Virus record (IMG/VR): IMGVR_UViG_3300042453_000310
Location: 1-60,443 of that record
Source: a virus
DNA: 60,443 nt
Strand: one strand, 5' to 3'
The notes beneath the pieces are model-generated. The model had not been told where the DNA came from and searched no databases. It saw only the letters and a program-made list of their open reading frames with translations. Each line of letters begins with the position of its first letter. Position 1 is the first letter of the stretch. Both the position numbers and the translations under genes were made by a program. This document shows positions 41,568 through 48,482 of the stretch, piece by piece.

Positions 41568-43658
41568 ATGTTTCAAATAACTAGATTCGTGATGGAAGAT
41601 TTTGTTGACTCACTAGATCAGGTGATCTACATCGTGTCACTCAACAAGCGGTATATGGTGTACAACGCATCCCGTAGGCGTCTTGTCTGGTCGGATGTGC
41701 TGCACATGGATGCGGGTATTGCACCTCTCGATCTGATCACAGTAGAGAACCTATGTGCGTGGACTCGTACCTCACGCTATCGTGTCAAGGGTGAGGGTGC
41801 TTTTGCACCTCGTGCTATGACTTACAAAGAGGCTGTTGTCGAGAGCCGTGATCGCTACGATATGCATCAGATGATGCGCAGGTTGTTGACACCCACGAGC
41901 ACTGCGGATTTGCCACGGTTTGCTCGTAACCTGTTGTCTACTCGTGTCGACACAATCGTCGAGTCTTATGCCAAGAAGCATGACCCGAATGTAAACCAGT
42001 CACCGCCTGTGCCTTGCGCTAGGTTCAAGGGTTCTTGGTACTACGATCACAGCAACGACTACTTCAAGATTGCTCGCAAGCATTACTTAGACTTCGGCAG
42101 GCTCGTTGCTCGTGCCAAGGCAGGCGATGAGTCCATCACCAACGATGAGCTTCGCTCTAAGTTCTTCGAGTTGTCTGGTCGTTACAGCGAGGCCGAAAGC
42201 CATATCGATAGTGCGTTCACTGTGATTGATGCGATGGGTGACATGAACATTACGCACTGCGACTGCGGTCACTATGAGGACAGCGACAACACACACAGCG
42301 TGCGTAACGATACATGGTGCGACTCGTGCTACGACGATAACGCTGTGTATGTCGAGGATCAAGACGAGTACTGGCCTCGTGACGATGCGTACTACAGCGA
42401 GAGTGATGACTTGTACTACTCGTATGAGCGTACCGATGACGATGACGATGACGACGACGATGACGACAGCGATCAGCCAATCATGTCGTACTCTACCAAT
42501 GTGCTTCGTGTTCTTGACTACCCCTCTGGCATCACGTCTTCTCACTTCGGTGAGTTCACGATGGGCATCGAGCTTGAGATGACGTCTGGCGATCACGATA
42601 CCAACGAGTCTGCTGAGTCTGTGCGTAGCCGTTTAGGTAACGCCTACTGCATCATCAAGAGTGACGGCTCGCTTCCACACAATGGCTTCGAAGTCGTGAC
42701 TTCACCGCAAGGTCTTGCGCTTCACATCGACAAGTTCAAGAACTGGATTATCGACCCAGCCTATCGTGCATGGAACACAGGCAAGTGCGGTATGCATGTA
42801 CACATTGACTCTCGTGCCTTCACGCAGTTGACGCTCGGTAAGTTCTTGATGTTCATCAATAGCTCTGGCAACGTTGACTTCATTCGCAAGATTGCAGGTC
42901 GTCACCCATCTGTCGATGACCAAGCCCGTAGCTACTGTGCAGCAGAGCATCAGTCTATCCTTACCAACCCCAAGAAGGCGGTCAAGGGTAAGTCTGGTGA
43001 GCGCTATCGCATGGTCAATATGTGCAACCTTGGTGGTCGTGAGGCACAGCGTCTTGGTCTTAGCATGGACAACAGCTACAACGGCAAGTACAACACTGTC
43101 GAGCTTCGCATCTTCCGTGCTTCGCTCAAGAAGGAACGTCTGCTTGCACAGATCGAGTTCACTCATGCGTCTGTCATGTTCTGTCGTGTCGCATCGTGGC
43201 GTGATCTCAACGGCACATCGTTCGTCAAGTGGCTCAAGACTGTGGCGGGTCAGTACCCTGCGCTGACTAAGTGGTATGGCGTACGCAATGTACACACATC
43301 CACACCGACAGTCATAGCGCCAGCGATGGACACTTGCACTGACGCTGTGCCTCCTGCGCCTTGGCAACCTGCGGATACGGAGGATAGGCATGACAGAGAC
43401 TACCCAGTGCACATACCCTACGACAACGAGGCCGAGACGTTGAGAACGTGGGTCAATCGTCACAGTCTGTACTTCCGCTTCGCTACATACGCAGGCTCTG
43501 AGTATGTGTACTTCCCATACGGGGGCGACTTAGAAACCATCAGCAGTAGCGATGTTGTCTATATGCGTATCGGTCAACTGTGGGTTCTTATGAACGAGGA
43601 GTTTGCTGCTTCGCTTGCGCAGTCTTCATACAGAGTGTCTGAAGTACAGCCTGTTTAA
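41568..43658 (+). CDS. Predicted amidoligase, 696 aa
   Basis: ATG 41568 follows AAGGAGAAACGT. The catalytic region (about residues 325-560) has GEFTMGIELEMTSGD, IKSDGSLPHNGFEVVTSPQG, CGMHVHIDSRAFTQLTLGKF, RYRMVNMCNLGG and NTVELRIFRASLKKERLLAQ, the pattern of the glutamine-synthetase-like 'putative amidoligase' family, which joins carboxylates to amines using ATP. Before it lie a long uncharacterised N-terminal region, a Cys cluster (CDCGHYEDSD...WCDSCYDD, residues about 230-255) and a run of 11 Asp (about residues 291-301). The substrate is unknown. The gene is flanked by hairpin terminators and is next to a class II glutamine amidotransferase. Confidence 0.8.
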   Translation: MFQITRFVMEDFVDSLDQVIYIVSLNKRYMVYNASRRRLVWSDVLHMDAGIAPLDLITVENLCAWTRTSRYRVKGEGAFAPRAMTYKEAVVESRDRYDMHQMMRRLLTPTSTADLPRFARNLLSTRVDTIVESYAKKHDPNVNQSPPVPCARFKGSWYYDHSNDYFKIARKHYLDFGRLVARAKAGDESITNDELRSKFFELSGRYSEAESHIDSAFTVIDAMGDMNITHCDCGHYEDSDNTHSVRNDTWCDSCYDDNAVYVEDQDEYWPRDDAYYSESDDLYYSYERTDDDDDDDDDDDSDQPIMSYSTNVLRVLDYPSGITSSHFGEFTMGIELEMTSGDHDTNESAESVRSRLGNAYCIIKSDGSLPHNGFEVVTSPQGLALHIDKFKNWIIDPAYRAWNTGKCGMHVHIDSRAFTQLTLGKFLMFINSSGNVDFIRKIAGRHPSVDDQARSYCAAEHQSILTNPKKAVKGKSGERYRMVNMCNLGGREAQRLGLSMDNSYNGKYNTVELRIFRASLKKERLLAQIEFTHASVMFCRVASWRDLNGTSFVKWLKTVAGQYPALTKWYGVRNVHTSTPTVIAPAMDTCTDAVPPAPWQPADTEDRHDRDYPVHIPYDNEAETLRTWVNRHSLYFRFATYAGSEYVYFPYGGDLETISSSDVVYMRIGQLWVLMNEEFAASLAQSSYRVSEVQPV

Positions 43659-43675
43659 TTCATCAACAACCAAAC

Positions 43676-43699
43676 GGGGAGCTTGCTCCCCATTCTTTT
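43676..43699 (+). terminator. Hairpin element variant (copy 7) acting as terminator
   Basis: GGGGAGCTTGCTCCCC (43676-43691), then ATTCTTTTA. Compared with the standard element, an A-T stem pair is replaced by G-C on both arms, a compensatory change that keeps the stem around the CTTG loop. Confidence 0.8.
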
Positions 43700-43717
43700 A
43701 CATCAAGGAAATTTATT

Positions 43718-44824
43718 ATGTGTCTTATTATTACTGGTCAGTCTGCCAAAGTTCGTTCAACCTTGCTCAATACACACGGGCTACTGAGCGACATCTTTAC
43801 AGCCAATCCTGACGGCATTGGCTTTATGTATGGTTCAGCCAAGGGACTCAAGGTCACCAAGACTTTACCCAAGAACATTGGCGATGCTACTGCATTCATT
43901 CAGCGCCTACCGCAAGACGATCGTGAGATTGCCATTCACTTCCGCTGGACTACACACGGCAAGACCGACATGCTCAACTGCCATCCCTATGATGTGATTC
44001 CTGGCTTCATCGCCATGATGCACAACGGCGTACTGCATACAGGCAATGCTGCTGACAAGACCAAGTCAGATACATGGCACTTCATCAAGGACTACTTGCA
44101 TACCGCTGTGTCGTCTGCACCTGACCTTGTGTATGACACGGGCTTCGTGTCTATGATGGAGGAGTTCATCGGCAACAATCGCTTCGTGTTCATGAATGGC
44201 GAGGGTCGTATGCAACACGTCAACTTCGAGCAGGGTATCGAGCACGACGATATGTGGTTTAGCAATACCTATGCTTGGACTCCATCACGCCTGATCCCTA
44301 GCTACAAGAGTGCGACACTCAAGTCATACAAGTACGCCAGCGCCTATGGTAGCTACATGGATGACGAGTACGACGAGATGTATGACTACAACGCAAGCTT
44401 TGGCATCTATCCCCGCAGTGTCAGCGCACACAGCGCCAACTATGACGAGACAGCGTTTGACTTTCCCGATGACGAAGATGGTTTCATTCGCCCTGAGCTT
44501 GATGATCTTGCTACTGCGCTTACTGAGGCAGACGTAGAGACGATGGAGATATGGCTTGACCAGATGCCTGCTTACACGTTGACTACTGTACTGCACCTGC
44601 TCGCACCCGAGCCACTTAGTTACACACATCGTGATGACTTGTGCTTTGCCGAGCAGGGTATCTACGATATGTTTATAGAGGGCGATGCGTCTGGTCTTAT
44701 CAGCACGGCGACCAAGTCGTCTGGTGCAGTCAGCCTAATTGCCGAGGTCATGTGTTACTACCTGCAATGGGATGTACGCAAGCCTGTATCGTTCAAGTCA
44801 ACATTGCCTGCACTGTTGACCTGA
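43718..44824 (+). CDS. Class II glutamine amidotransferase-like protein, 368 aa
   Basis: The second residue is Cys (MCLIITGQSAK), the N-terminal nucleophile of Ntn-type glutaminases once Met is removed. NPDGIGFMYG, IHFRWTTHGKTDMLNCHPYD, IAMMHNGVLHTGNAADKTKS and DTWHFIKDYL match the GATase-II domain (about residues 1-150), which releases ammonia from glutamine. The C-terminal half is acidic and unknown (DDEYDEMYDYN). It follows the amidoligase across a terminator hairpin, and the two probably form one pathway in which the amidotransferase could feed or reverse amide transfer. The acceptor is unknown. Confidence 0.85.
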   Translation: MCLIITGQSAKVRSTLLNTHGLLSDIFTANPDGIGFMYGSAKGLKVTKTLPKNIGDATAFIQRLPQDDREIAIHFRWTTHGKTDMLNCHPYDVIPGFIAMMHNGVLHTGNAADKTKSDTWHFIKDYLHTAVSSAPDLVYDTGFVSMMEEFIGNNRFVFMNGEGRMQHVNFEQGIEHDDMWFSNTYAWTPSRLIPSYKSATLKSYKYASAYGSYMDDEYDEMYDYNASFGIYPRSVSAHSANYDETAFDFPDDEDGFIRPELDDLATALTEADVETMEIWLDQMPAYTLTTVLHLLAPEPLSYTHRDDLCFAEQGIYDMFIEGDASGLISTATKSSGAVSLIAEVMCYYLQWDVRKPVSFKSTLPALLT

Positions 44825-44830
44825 TGTGTA

Positions 44831-44855
44831 GCGGGGGTAACACCCCCGCATTTTT
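44831..44855 (+). terminator. Rho-independent terminator after the amidotransferase
   Basis: GCGGGGG-TAACA-CCCCCGC followed by ATTTTT. The stem differs from the dispersed element but occupies the equivalent position. Confidence 0.85.
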
Positions 44856-44874
44856 AAACCAAAGGAGAGAGAAG

Positions 44875-45177
44875 ATGAAGTACAGAGTACAAGTAGTTAT
44901 GTCCTACTGGCAGACAGTAGAGGTCGAAGCCGACAGCAGTGCCGATGCTGCAAGCAAGGCGTTCGATGAGTTTGACATTACCAAAGCCCGTGTCGGGGAA
45001 GGTCAGACATACGACACCGAGTTGATTGACAAAGTGCAATACGTAGTTAGAAACCACAACCACACAGTACTTGGTGTGTTTGACAACGAGCATGACGCTG
45101 AGAAAGATGCCAAAGAGTATCGAGATCAAACAGGCAATCCTGCCTATGTAGACAAGGAGCACGAAGATGACGCCTAA
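44875..45177 (+). CDS. Small acidic early protein, 100 aa
   Basis: ATG 44875 follows AAAGGAGAGAGAAG. The protein begins KYRVQVVMSYWQTVEVEADS SADAASKAFDEF, a small alpha/beta fold with alternating charged residues that I have seen in short phage and plasmid proteins, and ends in an acidic tail (VDKEHEDDA). The 3' end overlaps the next gene by 11 bp. Function unknown. Confidence 0.7.
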   Translation: MKYRVQVVMSYWQTVEVEADSSADAASKAFDEFDITKARVGEGQTYDTELIDKVQYVVRNHNHTVLGVFDNEHDAEKDAKEYRDQTGNPAYVDKEHEDDA

Positions 45178-45964
45178 CATAATGAAGGTGGTCAAAGAGG
45201 ACGTTTATACCGAAGGCGATCCAATGGACTACACATGGGTTGATCTTGGGAATTTTGATTCCATGATAGACGCTAAATTCGATAAGGTTATGGATGCTAT
45301 ACCTGATTTGTTTACCTCTGACCCCGCTGATCTGATGCTACCCTTTGAGCAGATGGGCATAGTTCGGCAACCAACCACGGCTGTTCATCCGCTCGGCATA
45401 ACTATTGAGCGCAATGTCGGTGAATTGATTGTTCGCTTGCGTGGCAGGAGCGGCGACGCAGGGGCGATACGCAGTACAGGAAAAGAGCAGTTTGTTTCCA
45501 TGCCCCCAAACGAGACAGCCGAAAGCTATATACAAGCCTTGAGAGACAGAGGGATGGCGCCTTCCGACGAAGGGCTTACTCCCGAGCGTTATGTGTTTCA
45601 AATATGGAGTTCAATGGTCAGCCATCTTTATGCCGAGTACATGCGTAAGGCTATGGATATGCACGAGAGAACCCGTGTGTACAAACCCATCGCATCGCCA
45701 TCCAACAGTAAGCGTATCCGCAAAGGCAAGCACCCCTTGTTCGAGTGGAAAGTTATCGACGTGACTGCTAGACCTGAAGACCACGACATCGTGGCGACAG
45801 GCAATGGGCGTAACAGCCCACGACAACACAAGAGACGCGGACATTTCAGGCAGTACAAGGATGGACGCAGAACTTGGATACCCGAAGCCCTAGTGGGCAA
45901 GATTGAGTTTGGCTATATTTATCACAGCTACACAGTTACACAAACAAAGGAGAAACAACAATGA
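45167..45964 (+). CDS. Phage protein with HKRRGHFR motif, 265 aa
   Basis: The C-terminal part PRQHKRRGHFRQYKDGRRTW IPEALVGKIEFGYIYHSY is characteristic of a widespread phage early protein (basic R-R-G-H-x-R block followed by W-V/I-P...VG). The N-terminal 200 residues are acidic and helical (WVDLGNFDSMIDAKFDKVMD, YAEYMRKAMDMHERTRVYKP). The family's function is not established. It overlaps the previous gene and ends just before a micro-protein gene. Confidence 0.7.
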   Translation: MTPNIMKVVKEDVYTEGDPMDYTWVDLGNFDSMIDAKFDKVMDAIPDLFTSDPADLMLPFEQMGIVRQPTTAVHPLGITIERNVGELIVRLRGRSGDAGAIRSTGKEQFVSMPPNETAESYIQALRDRGMAPSDEGLTPERYVFQIWSSMVSHLYAEYMRKAMDMHERTRVYKPIASPSNSKRIRKGKHPLFEWKVIDVTARPEDHDIVATGNGRNSPRQHKRRGHFRQYKDGRRTWIPEALVGKIEFGYIYHSYTVTQTKEKQQ

Positions 45965-46053
45965 TGACACGCTGGGAGAAATTCGAAAGAGTAGTACTTT
46001 TGTTATCGGTGATTGTACTAATACTGGATCTTTTATACTGGAGACCCTATTGA
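45961..46053 (+). CDS. Single-pass membrane micro-protein, 30 aa
   Basis: ATG 45961 follows AAAGGAGAAACAACA. The protein is MMTRWEKFERVVLLLSVIVL ILDLLYWRPY: a charged N-terminus and one long transmembrane helix. The strong ribosome site and tight packing support translation. In an early operon such a peptide could act in superinfection exclusion or membrane remodelling; not shown. Confidence 0.6.
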   Translation: MMTRWEKFERVVLLLSVIVLILDLLYWRPY

Positions 46054-46099
46054 CTTCTGTCTACTCTTGGACAAATAATATTCACTCAAGGAGAAAATA

Positions 46100-46318
46100 T
46101 TGAACCACCCACCCTACAACACGGGTAAAGTCAAGATCGGCCTGACCTATACCCCACCACCCCCTGAATGTACGCCTGAGTCCGAATGGATACAAGGCGT
46201 ACTGCTTGGCGACAAGCAGGGTATGTCCGAGCTTACGCTCGCAACAGTACAGTCCATTGGGCTTATTGCTTTCATCGTTATCGTCATGCTTATAACAGGA
46301 GGAACCTCAAATGCCTGA
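46100..46318 (+). CDS. Small membrane protein, 72 aa
   Basis: TTG 46100 follows AAGGAGAAAATA. A soluble Pro-rich N-terminal half (GLTYTPPPPECTPESEWIQG) leads into one membrane helix near the end (TVQSIGLIAFIVIVMLITGG). It overlaps the next gene by 8 bp and follows the 30-residue membrane peptide, so two membrane proteins sit in tandem here. Confidence 0.65.
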   Translation: MNHPPYNTGKVKIGLTYTPPPPECTPESEWIQGVLLGDKQGMSELTLATVQSIGLIAFIVIVMLITGGTSNA

Positions 46319-46973
46319 CATTCAAACTGCCCTTAAAAACGCACTAACCCGCACCTTACAGGAGTGGGATGACGACGGGGAACAAGTTCCCCCTCCTCCT
46401 ACTGTCAACACTACTATCAACAACTCTTTATCTACACCTTCTCAAGGAATTCCCATGGCCAAGAAAACTTTCAACGTCACCAACAATGTGTCACGCGTGA
46501 CCTTCGACTACATCAAGAACAACCCCGGCTCCACACGCAAGGAGATCATTCAAGACCTTGAGCACGAAGGGTTTGGGGGCGGCTCAGTCTCTAGCCTTAT
46601 TGCGCAGATGCGCCGTAACAAAATGGTTCACGAAACCAACGGCCTGCACTACGCAGACATTGACGAGTACCGCCCGATCAAAACACTTAAAGCTATGAAC
46701 AAAGATAAAGACGCCACACCCAAGCGCAAGTACGAAAAGAAAGCCGTGACAGGCATCGGTGCGTTGCTACGCGAGAAGCTGGAGGCTGAGCCTAGCCAAG
46801 CTGCATTGGATGCCTCCGCTGCTTTTTCCATGGGCGGGACTGTTGAAACAGACAGACGCGCATTTCTCACAAAGCTTGTGCGTAATAAAACACCGCAGGA
46901 TATTTTGTCAGATATGACTGTGTATCAGGCGCACGAGTTGTATGTACACTTGAAGCAAATGTTTGGAGGTTGA
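46311..46973 (+). CDS. Predicted winged-helix DNA-binding protein, 220 aa
   Basis: Residues about 50-115 (VTFDYIKNNPGSTRKEIIQD LEHEGFGGGSVSSLIAQMRR NKMVHETNGLHYADIDEY) form a winged-helix pattern. A C-terminal helix (RRAFLTKLVRNKTPQDILSD MTVYQAHELYVHLKQMF) could mediate dimerisation. The N-terminal 48 residues contain GEQVP from a copy of the hairpin element at 46377-46392. A second start, ATG 46455, with AAGGAATTCCC before it, would exclude this extension. It probably regulates early transcription. Confidence 0.7.
   Translation: MPDIQTALKNALTRTLQEWDDDGEQVPPPPTVNTTINNSLSTPSQGIPMAKKTFNVTNNVSRVTFDYIKNNPGSTRKEIIQDLEHEGFGGGSVSSLIAQMRRNKMVHETNGLHYADIDEYRPIKTLKAMNKDKDATPKRKYEKKAVTGIGALLREKLEAEPSQAALDASAAFSMGGTVETDRRAFLTKLVRNKTPQDILSDMTVYQAHELYVHLKQMFGG
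46377..46392 (+). repeat. Oriented hairpin element, copy 8 (AA orientation), in a coding sequence
   Basis: GGGGAACAAGTTCCCC, in frame, encoding GEQVP in the N-terminal extension of the winged-helix gene. It is the last copy I found in this window. Confidence 0.9.
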
Positions 46974-46974
46974 T

Positions 46975-47301
46975 ATGAAACCCATAGAACTTGAAGTAGA
47001 CGAGCACCCGCACTCGGGTGAGGTTAACGAACAAGGCGACTTTGTCTTCTACCTGTACGCGTCAAACGAATGCGGGCAAGAGTTTGAAGAGGCGATTGAG
47101 ACTTTGATACATCTTTGGCCTTTGCAAACAGAAGTGTCTATAAAGATCAATGTAAAACTTAAAGATGTTTACAACGACACGTACGAAATGTTCAACGCTG
47201 GAGGAAAGATTCAGCAAAAAGACACGCCACGTTTTGAAGCCCTGCGCAAAGATTGCCAATGGATAATTGACCAAATTAACGAACTGGAGATGAACACATG
47301 A
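46975..47301 (+). CDS. Small acidic protein, 108 aa
   Basis: ATG 46975 follows GGAGGTTGAT; this start fits better than the TTG 12 bp upstream. The protein (MKPIELEVDEHPHSGEVNEQ, YASNECGQEFEEAIETLIHL, FEALRKDCQWIIDQINELEM) is a small acidic alpha/beta protein of unknown family. Its stop overlaps the next ATG. Confidence 0.65.
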   Translation: MKPIELEVDEHPHSGEVNEQGDFVFYLYASNECGQEFEEAIETLIHLWPLQTEVSIKINVKLKDVYNDTYEMFNAGGKIQQKDTPRFEALRKDCQWIIDQINELEMNT

Positions 47302-47489
47302 GCAACACAATTTTCAACAAAGAAGACTTCGACAACGTCTTTGGCAAGCCCGAAATGTATATAAGGCCAGACCCTCTCGTGCGCAACGCTGTGCTTGAAG
47401 AGGTAGCGCTGGAGTTCGATGCCATGCGCATTGCTTTTGGTGACACAGCCCACAGCTTTGCCACGTATGTGAGGGACATGAAGACATGA
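47298..47489 (+). CDS. Small protein, 63 aa
   Basis: Start overlaps the previous TGA as ATGA. The sequence FNKEDFDNVFGKPEMYIRPD followed by VRNAVLEEVALEFDAMRIAF GDTAHSFATYVRD is mixed alpha/beta with no family recognised. It is tightly packed with the next gene. Confidence 0.6.
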   Translation: MSNTIFNKEDFDNVFGKPEMYIRPDPLVRNAVLEEVALEFDAMRIAFGDTAHSFATYVRDMKT

Positions 47490-47677
47490 GTGGGTTTGTT
47501 AAGCGGCAATTATTTATTGGCGGCGTACAGCATGTGCACAAGTACAAAGAGTGCGCTCGGTGCAATGAATCGAAGCCACCAGAGGGCGGGATTCAACTGA
47601 GCGATACCAAATGGCACTGCGCACGATGCTGGGCCAACGGAGTAATAAGTAGGAACTTAAAAAATGCCAAGACCTAA
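47486..47677 (+). CDS. Small zinc-ribbon protein, 63 aa
   Basis: Two Cys pairs, CARCNESK and CARCWANG, separated by about 19 residues, form a probable zinc ribbon. The N-terminus is basic. Such small proteins often accompany replication operons. Overlaps both neighbours. Confidence 0.65.
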   Translation: MSGFVKRQLFIGGVQHVHKYKECARCNESKPPEGGIQLSDTKWHCARCWANGVISRNLKNAKT

Positions 47678-47885
47678 ACCACCCGAGCCCATAACTTTTA
47701 GAAACATCCGTATGTCTGACAGGCAGTGGATCATATTCAACCAACTTGGCGGGGCTGAATGGTTGCGTGGGTTTCTTGAAAAGAAAGCACCAATGCCCAA
47801 GCAGTACTACGACAACGAACTAGCGCGCATACACAATCCTGCTGATGCTGCTTTTATAAACAGAAAGAGAGAGATCAATGACTAA
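47664..47885 (+). CDS. Small DNA-associated protein, 73 aa
   Basis: The protein reads PKPPEPITFRNIRMSDRQWI IFNQLGGAEWLRGFLEKKA, a pattern (basic N-terminus, then x-x-R-x-S-D-x-Q-W-x-x-F) known in small phage proteins next to replication genes and reminiscent of ribbon-helix-helix DNA binders. Overlaps the preceding gene by 14 bp. Confidence 0.65.
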   Translation: MPRPKPPEPITFRNIRMSDRQWIIFNQLGGAEWLRGFLEKKAPMPKQYYDNELARIHNPADAAFINRKREIND

Positions 47886-47893
47886 GGTACAAC

Positions 47894-48205
47894 ATGGCAG
47901 AGACACCTGAATGGAAAGTAAAGAAGGCGGTACGGCTGTTGCTTGACAAGCTAGGCGTGTACCACTTCATGCCCCCTGCTAACGGCTTTGGCCGTGCAGG
48001 GATACCTGACATCGTTGGCTGTATGGACGGGCACTTCATCGCCATCGAGTGCAAGGCTGGCAAGGGGCAGACCACTGCACTGCAAGACAGGGAACTTAAC
48101 ATGATTCTCAATGCAGGCGGTACTGTGTTCATTGCCCGTGAGCACAACATACCAGACCTAGAACTACTACTGAAGGAGAAACAAAATGAGTTACGTGGAC
48201 TTTGA
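47894..48205 (+). CDS. VRR-NUC-type endonuclease, 103 aa
   Basis: The minimal VRR-NUC nuclease motif is present: FGRAGIPDIVGCMDGHFIAI ECKAGKGQTTALQ, with Asp and E-x-K catalytic residues, and LNMILNAGGTVFIAREHNI. Enzymes of this kind resolve or cut branched DNA. It is the first enzyme of the replication-recombination cluster. Length matches the stand-alone phage version. Confidence 0.85.
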   Translation: MAETPEWKVKKAVRLLLDKLGVYHFMPPANGFGRAGIPDIVGCMDGHFIAIECKAGKGQTTALQDRELNMILNAGGTVFIAREHNIPDLELLLKEKQNELRGL

Positions 48206-48482
48206 CGGCTCAATGTCTGAGGCAGAACTGCACCGCAGGGTAACAGCTATGTCTGACGAAGAGCAAGCCCACTTCAAGCTACTGATTCACAAGTTGGTGA
48301 TGTGCTACGGCGAGGGCAAGGCGCAGGGCATTGTCATCATTGGACGCGCTGAAGATGCGCTGGCAGGAGTCGTTACCCTAAACTGTGACGAGATGGAGGC
48401 GTCGCAACTTATGTTGGCGGCAAACGATTTTTTCGGCTTTCTCAACGTCCTAGGCGCACCACCCAAGGAGAACTTTAATTGA
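48186..48482 (+). CDS. Small replication-region protein, 98 aa
   Basis: The protein (SEAELHRRVTAMSDEEQAHF KLLIHKLVMCYGEG, VTLNCDEMEASQLMLAANDF FGFLNVLGAPPKE) is alpha/beta with no recognised enzyme motif. It overlaps the nuclease gene by 20 bp and the polymerase start by 4 bp (TTGA), suggesting translational coupling to the polymerase. Confidence 0.65.
   Translation: MSYVDFDGSMSEAELHRRVTAMSDEEQAHFKLLIHKLVMCYGEGKAQGIVIIGRAEDALAGVVTLNCDEMEASQLMLAANDFFGFLNVLGAPPKENFN

Noticed and set aside
42702-43463. Minus-strand frame of 253 residues opposite the amidoligase
   Set aside because: It lacks a ribosome site, has no recognisable domain and lies entirely inside a well-supported gene.
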